Source of the DNA: Lacinutrix mariniflava
GTDB lineage: Bacteria > Bacteroidota > Bacteroidia > Flavobacteriales > Flavobacteriaceae
Assembly: GCF_001418015.1 (NCBI RefSeq)
Contig: NZ_LIQG01000026.1
Span: forward strand, 930,001-994,000
Direction of reading: 5' to 3'
Length of the DNA: 64,000 nt
A program made the position numbers and the translations under genes. Of this stretch, positions 35,371-41,958 are shown in pieces; position 1 is the stretch's first letter; every line of letters begins with the position of its first letter. The notes under the pieces were generated by a model. It saw only the letters and a program-made list of their open reading frames with translations, did no database searches and was not told where the DNA came from.

Positions 35371-36098
35371 TGAAACAGTTAATAATCTTTATAATTAGTT
35401 TTACCATATTATCATGTTCTAGTGATGATGACAGTGCTGCGGTATCTAATGTATTAGCAGATTATTTGTTGAATAATAGTACAGAAACAGGAGCAGTTAT
35501 AGCTTGTGCAGCAAAAGACGAAAATTCTAATGCTATTTTAACATTTTATTATCCAGAAGATGGAGCAACAAATGTTAGATACTATGAAACAGAAACTGCA
35601 GCTGTTAATAAATTAGATTACACCAAATACCAGCACTTAGTTTTAGAAAGTGAGCCGTTTTTTAATGGATCTTTAGGAAAGTTTACAAGACATACCGATA
35701 TAGAAAAATGGATAGTTATTACTTACGAATTAGGAAATGATATTAAAATATCTAATCCTATTCGTACAAAACAAATACAAAAACCAACGGTCTGGAATAC
35801 AGATGTTAATATTGATTTAGACCAAGAGTTAATGCCTCATTTTTTATGGCAAGCTAATGCGTTTGGTGATAATGCTATTTATTTTCAAATAGTGTCTAAT
35901 GCCAATAACGATTTAGTTTCTGGCACTTATACATACGACGCTAATTTTAAATTTTACGACACCGCAAATGTGGTTTTGAACATAACAGAAGGTATTCCTG
36001 TATTAGAAAATAATACAAATTACAATTTTACTTTAATGGACGTTAGCCTTGATAATTGGGTTAATTTAGTGTCTCAAAAAGCTTTTAATACACCATGA
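35370..36098 (+). CDS. predicted lipoprotein of unknown function
   Basis: 242 residues. Signal peptide with lipobox FTILSC followed by Ser-Ser-Asp-Asp-Asp, the anionic surface-export-like motif often seen after the lipobox Cys in Bacteroidota. The mature protein has strands with no enzyme motif I recognise (YYPEDGATNVRYYE, TYTYDANFKFYD). It sits between the hydrolase and the Omp85-like gene with overlapping ends on both sides, suggesting a functional trio. Confidence 0.7.
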   Translation: MKQLIIFIISFTILSCSSDDDSAAVSNVLADYLLNNSTETGAVIACAAKDENSNAILTFYYPEDGATNVRYYETETAAVNKLDYTKYQHLVLESEPFFNGSLGKFTRHTDIEKWIVITYELGNDIKISNPIRTKQIQKPTVWNTDVNIDLDQELMPHFLWQANAFGDNAIYFQIVSNANNDLVSGTYTYDANFKFYDTANVVLNITEGIPVLENNTNYNFTLMDVSLDNWVNLVSQKAFNTP

Positions 36099-37360
36099 GA
36101 TATAACATAGCTCTTCTTTTTATATTCGGAATTTTTTTCAATACTACCAGCGCGCAAGAGAACGTAATTTTAGACTTGAAAATTCAGGGCAATAAAAAAC
36201 TTAAATCTTCTTTTATAAAAAAAATAGCGAAGGCTAGAGCTGGAGCCGTTTTAGATTCAACTATTTTAGAAGAAGATATAAAACGACTAAAACGGTTGCC
36301 AGCTGTGGCGCATGCTTATTATCAAGTATTTTTATCTAATGATAATAATTACAATGTGTTTTATAATGTTGAAGAGAATTTTACTATTATTCCATCTGTA
36401 AATGTATATACAACTAACGACGATGAGTTTGCGTATCGTTTAGGTTTATACGAATTTAATGCATTAGGACAAAACATTACTTTTGGAGGATTTTACCAGA
36501 AAGATATTTTCAGCTCTTACGGTATTAATTTAAGAGCTCCTTTTTTATTTAGTCGTGAATTGGGTTTAGCATTAAATCATCAAGATTTAAACACGCAAGA
36601 GCCAGTTTTTTTCGATAATACAACTTCAGATTATAAATATAGAAATAAATCTTATGAGGTTTTAGCTTTGTATCAACCAAATTTTAAGAACCGTTTTGAA
36701 TTTGGAATTAATTACTTTCTTGAAGAATATCAGTATTTAGCAGGAGCAACAAATCCATCTGTACCACAAGCGCTATCAGTAAAAAAACTCTTATACAAAG
36801 GTATTTATGAGTTTAATAATTTAGATTATTACTACCAATATGTCTCAGGTTTTAAAAGTGTGTTTAATCTGCAATATGTCACCTCTACAAGTGATGATTT
36901 GCCAGAATTTATAATTGGTTGGAACGATTTTCATTATTACAAAAGAGTAGGAGATAAAGGTAATTGGGCAAGTAGATTACGAGTTGGTTTTTCTTCTAAT
37001 GATGATACACCTTTTGCACCGTTTTCTGTAGATAATAATTTAAACATAAGAGGTGTTGGTAATACAATAGATCGTGGCACAGGAGCTGTGGTTTTAAATA
37101 CCGAATATCGACATACTGTTTACGAAAAAGATTGGTTTGCACTTCAAGGTAATGCTTTTGTAGATGCTGGCTCATGGAGAAATCCAGGAGGTGATTTAGG
37201 AGATTTTGGAAACGCACAAAATATTAGAATCTACCCTGGTTTAGGTTTGCGTTTTATACATAAACGTATCTTTAATGCTATTTTTAGAATCGATTATGGT
37301 TTTGGTGTAACCAATGGAGATACACAAGGATTGGTTTTTGGTATTGGTCAGTATTTTTAG
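36095..37360 (+). CDS. Omp85/BamA-type outer-membrane barrel with POTRA
   Basis: 421 residues. Signal peptide to about residue 20 (TTSAQ). Residues 24-95 resemble one POTRA domain (ILDLKIQGNKKLKSSFIKKI, then LKRLPAVAHAYYQV). The remainder is a barrel ending in YGFGVTNGDTQGLVFGIGQYF, which carries the terminal Phe. It is shorter than BamA (about 800 residues, five POTRA), so more like a small TamA-like or TPS-type translocator. It may help place the adjacent lipoproteins. ATGA overlap with the previous gene. Confidence 0.8.
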   Translation: MRYNIALLFIFGIFFNTTSAQENVILDLKIQGNKKLKSSFIKKIAKARAGAVLDSTILEEDIKRLKRLPAVAHAYYQVFLSNDNNYNVFYNVEENFTIIPSVNVYTTNDDEFAYRLGLYEFNALGQNITFGGFYQKDIFSSYGINLRAPFLFSRELGLALNHQDLNTQEPVFFDNTTSDYKYRNKSYEVLALYQPNFKNRFEFGINYFLEEYQYLAGATNPSVPQALSVKKLLYKGIYEFNNLDYYYQYVSGFKSVFNLQYVTSTSDDLPEFIIGWNDFHYYKRVGDKGNWASRLRVGFSSNDDTPFAPFSVDNNLNIRGVGNTIDRGTGAVVLNTEYRHTVYEKDWFALQGNAFVDAGSWRNPGGDLGDFGNAQNIRIYPGLGLRFIHKRIFNAIFRIDYGFGVTNGDTQGLVFGIGQYF

Positions 37361-37369
37361 TAAAACTGG

Positions 37370-37402
37370 AAATCTGTAAGCGCTTTGTTTTAAGCAGATT
37401 TT
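37370..37402 (+). terminator. terminator-like hairpin before the NrtR operon
   Basis: AAATCTG/CAGATTT, a 7-bp stem with an 18-base loop and a short T run. It lies 9 bases after the barrel stop codon. Confidence 0.5.
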
Positions 37403-37470
37403 GCACGCGCAACACATTCAAAAAGCCCCTAATTTATAATTGCATTAATTTATAGTCTTTAATTAATGTT

Positions 37471-37478
37471 TATATTTG
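37471..37478 (+). promoter_or_regulatory. -7 box of the nrtR promoter
   Basis: TATATTTG matches TAnnTTTG and lies 21 bases before the ATG at 37500. Its TTTG forms the left end of the operator at 37475-37495. Confidence 0.65.
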
Positions 37479-37495
37479 TGTTGATAATACACAAA
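37475..37495. promoter_or_regulatory. NrtR operator 1 (21 bp)
   Basis: TTTGTGT-TGATAAT-ACACAAA: two perfect 7-base half-sites with a 7-base spacer. It overlaps the -7 box and ends 4 bases before the nrtR start, so repressor bound here would block transcription. NrtR operators are 21-bp palindromes in the family. Confidence 0.75.
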
Positions 37496-37499
37496 ATAT

Positions 37500-38192
37500 A
37501 TGTCTGTAAAACAAGATATCAAAGTTGCAGTAGATGCTGTTGTGTTTGGTTACGAGTCTAAAGGAAATCTTTCCATTTTATTAATAAAAAGAGGTATCGA
37601 GCCTTTTAAGAATTCTTGGGCGTTACCAGGAGGGTTGGTTTTAGAAAACGAATCACTTGAAGACGCTGTAAAGAGAGAATTAAAAGAAGAAACGGGAGTT
37701 ACTATAGATTATTTAGAGCAGTTATACTCCTTTGGGAAACCAAATCGTGATCCAAGAAATCGCGTAATTTCAATTAGTTATTTCGGACTAGTAAAGCCAA
37801 ATCATTTTACAATAAAAGCAGATACAGATGCTCAAGAAGCACAATGGTTTTCTGTAGATAACTTACCTAATCTTGCATTCGATCATCAAACAATTTTCGA
37901 AATGGCAAAGTCACGATTACAGTCTAAATTAACATACCAACCTATAGGTTTCGACTTGCTTAATAAGGAATTTCCGTTTTCAGATTTAGAACATTTATAT
38001 ACTTCAATTCTTGAAAAAGAAATAGATCGTAGAAACTTCCGTAAGAAAATAATGAGCTATGGCATTTTAGAAGAAACAAATAAGATGTCACAAAAAGGAA
38101 GTGGAAGACCTGCTAAATTATTTAAGTTTAATACCACAAAATATGATAGTCTTTTAAAGGAAGGCTTTCATTTTGAAATTAAGTTTGTGTAA
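37500..38192 (+). CDS. nrtR: NrtR-family Nudix transcriptional regulator
   Basis: 230 residues. Residues 5-140 are a Nudix domain with an intact Nudix box: GLVLENE then REL-x-EETG (in GGLVLENESLEDAVKRELKE). Residues 150-230 are a winged helix (PFSDLEHLYTSILEKEIDRR, GSGRPAKLFKF). NrtR proteins bind ADP-ribose derivatives and repress NAD metabolism genes. Many have lost Nudix catalysis; here the box looks complete. The regulator sits immediately upstream of the NAD salvage operon and three matching operators flank it, two of which also overlap the promoters of the downstream gene. Confidence 0.9.
   Translation: MSVKQDIKVAVDAVVFGYESKGNLSILLIKRGIEPFKNSWALPGGLVLENESLEDAVKRELKEETGVTIDYLEQLYSFGKPNRDPRNRVISISYFGLVKPNHFTIKADTDAQEAQWFSVDNLPNLAFDHQTIFEMAKSRLQSKLTYQPIGFDLLNKEFPFSDLEHLYTSILEKEIDRRNFRKKIMSYGILEETNKMSQKGSGRPAKLFKFNTTKYDSLLKEGFHFEIKFV
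38180..38187 (+). promoter_or_regulatory. possible upstream -7 box for the Prs-like operon
   Basis: TAAGTTTG matches TAnnTTTG at the end of nrtR, in the same register to operator 2 as the other two boxes have to theirs. No TTG at suitable spacing upstream, so a second promoter is tentative. Confidence 0.4.
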
Positions 38193-38204
38193 ATTTTACA
38201 CAAA
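38184..38204. promoter_or_regulatory. NrtR operator 2 (21-bp perfect palindrome)
   Basis: TTTGTGTAAA-T-TTTACACAAA: 10-base arms around one central base, a perfect palindrome. It overlaps the nrtR stop codon and lies just upstream of the main promoter for the next gene. Confidence 0.8.
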
Positions 38205-38209
38205 ATGTT

Positions 38210-38239
38210 TTGCCGCAACCATTAAATCTTTTATATTTG
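38210..38239 (+). promoter_or_regulatory. promoter of the Prs-like/NAD operon
   Basis: TTG at 38210-38212, a 19-base spacer and TATATTTG at 38232-38239, a full Bacteroidota-type promoter. The ATG follows 16 bases after the -7 box, so the transcript has almost no leader. Confidence 0.75.
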
Positions 38240-38256
38240 TGTAAAAACAACGCAAA
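38236..38256. promoter_or_regulatory. NrtR operator 3 (one mismatch)
   Basis: TTTGTGT-AAAAACA-ACGCAAA: left half-site exact, right half-site one base off (G for A). It overlaps the -7 box and runs into the ATG. Its centre is 52 bases from that of operator 2, about five helical turns. Confidence 0.65.
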
Positions 38257-39092
38257 TGTATTTAAATTTAGATTCTCAGTTCGCTCCTTTTGGTAAAGAA
38301 AATAGTATAGAATTTCAATCTTTTACTTTTTCTGGAGGAGAACCACATATTAAAATCACATCAGATTTATCAAATATTAAAGAGGTTACAGTAACAGCAA
38401 GAACAAAATCTTTTAACGATTTTGGTTTGTTGCTATTAGCTATAGATGCTTTACAAAGATTTCAAATAGAGAAAATTAATGTGTTTATTCCTTATTTTCC
38501 TGCAGCGAGGCAAGATCGTGTTATGGTGCAAGGCGAACCATTATCTGTAAAAGTATATGCAGATATTTTAAATGCTCTAAACTTAAATAAAGTAACGGTA
38601 TTCGATGCACATTCCGAAGTAACATCTGCTGTACTAAACAACTGCGAATCTATCTCTAACCATACTTTTATCCAGGAGGTTATAAAAAATATAGGAACAG
38701 ATTTAATTTTAATTTCACCAGATGGAGGTGCCTTAAAGAAAATATATAAAGTTTCAGAATATTTAGGAGGTGTTGAAGTAGTAGAGTGTTCTAAAAAACG
38801 AAATGTAAAAAACGGAAAACTAGAAGGGTTTAAAGTTTACGAAGACGATTTAAAAGGAAAAGACTGCTTAATAGTTGATGATATTTGCGATGGAGGTGGA
38901 ACCTTTTTAGGTTTGGCTAAAGAACTTAAAAATAAAAATGCAGGAAATCTTTACTTAGCAGTAAGTCACGGTATTTTTAGTAAAGGTGTTGATGAGTTAA
39001 ATGAAACGTTTACTAAAATATATTCTACCAATAGTTTTAGAACAATTGATGAAGGTGTTGAGGTTGTTAAATTAGAAGAATTATTAAAATGA
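38256..39092 (+). CDS. ribose-phosphate pyrophosphokinase-like protein
   Basis: 278 residues, shorter than canonical PRPP synthetase (about 310-320). The family motifs are present: FSGGE (25-29, for FSDGE), [11 protein letters not shown] (78-88), DAHS (117-120), SPDGGALKK (154-162), SKKRN (179-183) and the PRPP loop [11 protein letters not shown] (207-217). It would pyrophosphorylate ribose-5-phosphate to PRPP, the co-substrate of the NadV enzyme in the same operon. In phage NARP1 pathways a Prs homologue acts instead on ADP-ribose, and the divergent sequence here leaves that open. Its start codon abuts an NrtR operator and its end overlaps the macrodomain gene (ATGA). Confidence 0.85.
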   Translation: MYLNLDSQFAPFGKENSIEFQSFTFSGGEPHIKITSDLSNIKEVTVTARTKSFNDFGLLLLAIDALQRFQIEKINVFIPYFPAARQDRVMVQGEPLSVKVYADILNALNLNKVTVFDAHSEVTSAVLNNCESISNHTFIQEVIKNIGTDLILISPDGGALKKIYKVSEYLGGVEVVECSKKRNVKNGKLEGFKVYEDDLKGKDCLIVDDICDGGGTFLGLAKELKNKNAGNLYLAVSHGIFSKGVDELNETFTKIYSTNSFRTIDEGVEVVKLEELLK

Positions 39093-39598
39093 AATTAAGA
39101 ATTAAAATAATAAAAGGAGACATCACTAAAGTAGAAGCAGACGCTATTGTAAATGCGGCTAATTCTTCTCTTTTAGGTGGCGGTGGAGTAGATGGTGCAA
39201 TACATCGTGCCGGAGGAAAAGATATTTTAGAAGCCTGTCAAGAGATTAGAAATCGTCAAGGAAAATGTAAAACAGGAGAGGCTGTAATTACAACAGCAGG
39301 AAACTTGCCAGCAAAAAAAGTAATACATACAGTTGGTCCAGTTTATAATGGAGGAAAACGTTTGGAAAAAGAAAAACAGGCTTTAATTAATTGTTACAAA
39401 AACAGCTTATTGTTAGCAAAAGAACATGGTTTAAAAACGATAGCTTTTCCAAACATTAGTACAGGAATATATCGTTTTCCAAAACAATTAGCTGCAGAGA
39501 TAGCGATGCAAACAGTAAAAGAGTTTAATGATTTAGAAAAGGTGATTTTTGTTTGCTTTGATGATGAAAACTTTGAGATTTATCAAAATTTACTATAA
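39089..39598 (+). CDS. MacroD-type macrodomain protein (ADP-ribosyl hydrolase/OAADPr deacetylase)
   Basis: 169 residues, a single macrodomain of MacroD/YmdB type. Visible motifs are [25 protein letters not shown] with the catalytic loop, [21 protein letters not shown], and the phosphate loop [10 protein letters not shown]. The class removes ADP-ribose from proteins or nucleic acids and deacetylates O-acetyl-ADP-ribose. It overlaps the Prs-like gene by 4 bases and shares one base with the KptA start, so expression is tightly linked. Confidence 0.92.
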   Translation: MKLRIKIIKGDITKVEADAIVNAANSSLLGGGGVDGAIHRAGGKDILEACQEIRNRQGKCKTGEAVITTAGNLPAKKVIHTVGPVYNGGKRLEKEKQALINCYKNSLLLAKEHGLKTIAFPNISTGIYRFPKQLAAEIAMQTVKEFNDLEKVIFVCFDDENFEIYQNLL

Positions 39599-40149
39599 TG
39601 AATGAGAAAGATAAAAAAAGAATAAGCAAATTTTTAAGCCTAGTTTTAAGACACGATCCAGAGCATATAGATTTAAGACTTGATAAAAACGGTTGGGCAA
39701 TTATAGATGAGTTACAAACAAAATCTAAAAGTAGAAGGATTTTTTTTTCAGTAGAAGAATTAAAAACAATTGTTATTACAAATGATAAGCAACGTTTCTC
39801 ATTTAATGAGGATGAAACAAAAATTAGGGCAAATCAAGGACACTCAGTAAAAACTATTGATTTAGAATTTGAAGCAGTAGAACCACCAATGTTCCTATAT
39901 CATGGGACGGTTTCTAAGTTTATAGGAGCGATTAGAAAAGAAGGACTACAAAAAAGGAGTAGGCAACACGTGCACCTAAGTAAAAGTATAGATACAGCAA
40001 TTACTGTTGGGTCAAGACGAGGAAAACCATTGGTTTTAAGTGTGAGAACAGGTGACATGTTTAAAAAAGGATTTAAATTCTACCAATCAAAAAATGATGT
40101 TTGGTTAACAGATAGAGTTCCAATAGAGTTTATTAATTTTAAAAATTGA
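39598..40149 (+). CDS. kptA: RNA 2'-phosphotransferase, Tpt1/KptA family
   Basis: 183 residues, normal length. Active-site residues can be read: Arg18-His19 in LSLVLRHDP, Arg77 in RANQGHS, YHGT (101-104) and the SRRGKP arginines near 140. HVHLS (124-128) and VWLTDRVP are also conserved. The enzyme uses NAD+ to remove an internal RNA 2'-phosphate, releasing nicotinamide and ADP-ribose 1''-2'' cyclic phosphate. Both by-products have candidate handlers in the same operon (macrodomains and NadV). Its bacterial target is not established; RNA-end or NAD-dependent modification roles are possible. Confidence 0.9.
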   Translation: MNEKDKKRISKFLSLVLRHDPEHIDLRLDKNGWAIIDELQTKSKSRRIFFSVEELKTIVITNDKQRFSFNEDETKIRANQGHSVKTIDLEFEAVEPPMFLYHGTVSKFIGAIRKEGLQKRSRQHVHLSKSIDTAITVGSRRGKPLVLSVRTGDMFKKGFKFYQSKNDVWLTDRVPIEFINFKN

Positions 40150-40152
40150 ATT

Positions 40153-40752
40153 ATGAAAATTAAACTTGTATTTATAGATGAGTTTCTAGGAAAGGCTTGG
40201 AGCAAATATTTTTCTGAAATTGATAACGTAGAAATAATAAAAGGTGATATTTCTAAAATTGAGTGCGATGCTGTGGTAAGTCCTGCTAATTCATTTGGGT
40301 TTATGGATGGAAGTTTAGACTATGTGTTGTCTGAACGATTTGGTTGGCACATTCAAGATAGTCTTAAAAAATTGATTTACGAATCTGATGAGGGTGAATT
40401 GTTAGTAGGTAAAACCATAACTTTAGAAACAGGAGATTCAAAAGTTCCGTTTTTAATATCAGCTCCAACAATGCGAGTACCAATGAATTTTAATATAGCA
40501 ACTTCTGTAAATCCATATTTAGCTATGAAAGGAATATTAATAGCTTGTAAAAAAAATAATGCTATCAACTCAGTAAGTATTCCTGGATTATGTACTGGAT
40601 GTGGTCGAATGCCATTTCATATTGCGGCTTACCAGATGTACCTTGCTTATGAAGAAATAATTCTTGGCAAAAAAAGAGTCTTTAAAGAATTTGGAGACGC
40701 ACAACGATTTCAGTTCGACTTGAATGAAAATGGATTAATTTGGCATCATTAA
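40153..40752 (+). CDS. second, divergent macrodomain protein
   Basis: 199 residues. GDISKIECDAVVSPANSFGF and the following MDGSLDYVLS replace the MacroD-type NAANS-GGGG loop. APTMRVP and SIPGLCTGCGRMP mark the distal ADP-ribose loop. This resembles phage-type and Poa1/tail-fibre-associated macrodomains rather than MacroD. The divergent loops suggest a different substrate, for example ADP-ribose 1''-phosphate from the KptA product. The gene lies 3 bases after kptA and 4 before the phosphatase. Confidence 0.82.
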   Translation: MKIKLVFIDEFLGKAWSKYFSEIDNVEIIKGDISKIECDAVVSPANSFGFMDGSLDYVLSERFGWHIQDSLKKLIYESDEGELLVGKTITLETGDSKVPFLISAPTMRVPMNFNIATSVNPYLAMKGILIACKKNNAINSVSIPGLCTGCGRMPFHIAAYQMYLAYEEIILGKKRVFKEFGDAQRFQFDLNENGLIWHH

Positions 40753-40756
40753 TATT

Positions 40757-41488
40757 ATGAATAGAACATTAGCAATAGGAGATATCCACGGCGGATTAAA
40801 AGCTTTAGAGCAATTATTAGAACGTGTAGAAATTAAAGAAAACGATAGCTTCACTTTTTTAGGAGACTATGTCGATGGTTGGAGTGATGCGGCTCAGGTT
40901 ATTCAGTTTTTAATAGAATTTTCAGAACAATACAATTGTAAATTTATAAAAGGAAATCATGATGTTTGGTGTGAGCAATGGTTAGAGACAGAAGAGGTAA
41001 ATCCGGTCTGGTTTCAACATGGAGGAAAAGAAACTATGGAGAGTTACGATGGGTTTTCTGAAGCTGAAAAATCGACACATCTTAGTTTTTTCAAAAACAT
41101 GAAGCTTTATATTCTTGATGATAAAAATCGATTATTCCTTCACGCAGGTTTTACATCATTAAATGGTGTAGAAAAAGAAGTTAATAAAGAAAATGTTTAT
41201 TACGATAGAACACTTTGGGAAATGGCTTTAGCAATGGATAAAAACATAACAACAGACTCAAATTTTTATCCTAAAAGGCTAAAGCATTATCACGAAATTT
41301 ATATAGGCCATACACCAACAACTAATTTTAATATAGATACTCCAATTAATGCTATAAATGTATGGAATGTCGATACCGGAGCAGCATTTAAAGGTAAGTT
41401 ATCAGCAATAGATATTGATACTAAAGATGTTTTTCAAAGTGATAACGTATACACATTATACCCAAACGAAATAGGACGAAATAAATAA
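40757..41488 (+). CDS. PPP-type metallophosphoesterase
   Basis: 243 residues. Motifs run in order: GDIHGGL (N-terminal), GDYVDGW, KGNHD, and histidines in FLHAGF and YIGHTP. This is the PPP family layout shared by lambda-type protein phosphatases, ApaH and related bis-nucleotide hydrolases. In this operon a nucleotide or RNA-terminal phosphate is a likelier target than protein phosphate, inferred from context. It shares one base with the next start codon. Confidence 0.85.
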   Translation: MNRTLAIGDIHGGLKALEQLLERVEIKENDSFTFLGDYVDGWSDAAQVIQFLIEFSEQYNCKFIKGNHDVWCEQWLETEEVNPVWFQHGGKETMESYDGFSEAEKSTHLSFFKNMKLYILDDKNRLFLHAGFTSLNGVEKEVNKENVYYDRTLWEMALAMDKNITTDSNFYPKRLKHYHEIYIGHTPTTNFNIDTPINAINVWNVDTGAAFKGKLSAIDIDTKDVFQSDNVYTLYPNEIGRNK

Positions 41489-41928
41489 TGATTTATACGT
41501 CAAAAAACATATTGCCATTAAAAGAAGAGCGTAAAAAATATTATTTTTTAGCAGGAAGTATGGATTTTAATGAGTCTAATAGTTGGAGGCAAAAAATAAT
41601 GCAAGAAATGAAACATTTGGTTCATTTTTTAGATGCTACTAGAATTGAGCATAACGATTTTAGCGATTCTCAAATGAAAGAACATATTGAATGGGAATTA
41701 GATGCTTTAATTATATCAGATAAGATTATATTAAATTTTAAAGAAGATTCTAAGTCGCCCATCTCTATACTAGAATTAGGGATGTATGTAAAATCTTCTA
41801 AATTGGTGGTTGTTTGTCCAAATAAATTTTATCAAAGACGTTATATAAATGTGCTTTGCAATAAGTATAACACGCCTTTTTTTGATAGTTTTGATGAAGC
41901 TATCGAATATTTAAAGAAAGAATTTTAA
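41488..41928 (+). CDS. nucleoside 2-deoxyribosyltransferase-like protein
   Basis: 146 residues. The N-terminal strand is YYFLAGSMDF with a nearby Trp (SNSWRQKI), then HIEWELDAL..SDKIILNF, and PISILELGMY, where the Glu occupies the nucleophile position of nucleoside deoxyribosyltransferases. The fold is related to TIR/SLOG-like Rossmann domains. It could cleave or exchange an N-glycosidic bond of a nucleoside or NAD-related metabolite. The assignment is by motif shape only. It precedes nadV by 30 bases. Confidence 0.65.
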   Translation: MIYTSKNILPLKEERKKYYFLAGSMDFNESNSWRQKIMQEMKHLVHFLDATRIEHNDFSDSQMKEHIEWELDALIISDKIILNFKEDSKSPISILELGMYVKSSKLVVVCPNKFYQRRYINVLCNKYNTPFFDSFDEAIEYLKKEF

Positions 41929-41958
41929 TAAATGAAAATTAATTAAAAACATAAAACT

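Noticed and set aside
37500-38192. NrtR-like protein as a plain Nudix hydrolase.
   Set aside because: A clear winged-helix C-terminus and matching operators point to a regulator, although the Nudix box seems intact.
39598-40149. KptA as part of a toxin-antitoxin pair with a macrodomain (DarT/DarG-like).
   Set aside because: The DarT-type catalytic motifs are absent and the KptA tetrad is complete; NAD salvage genes fill the rest of the operon.
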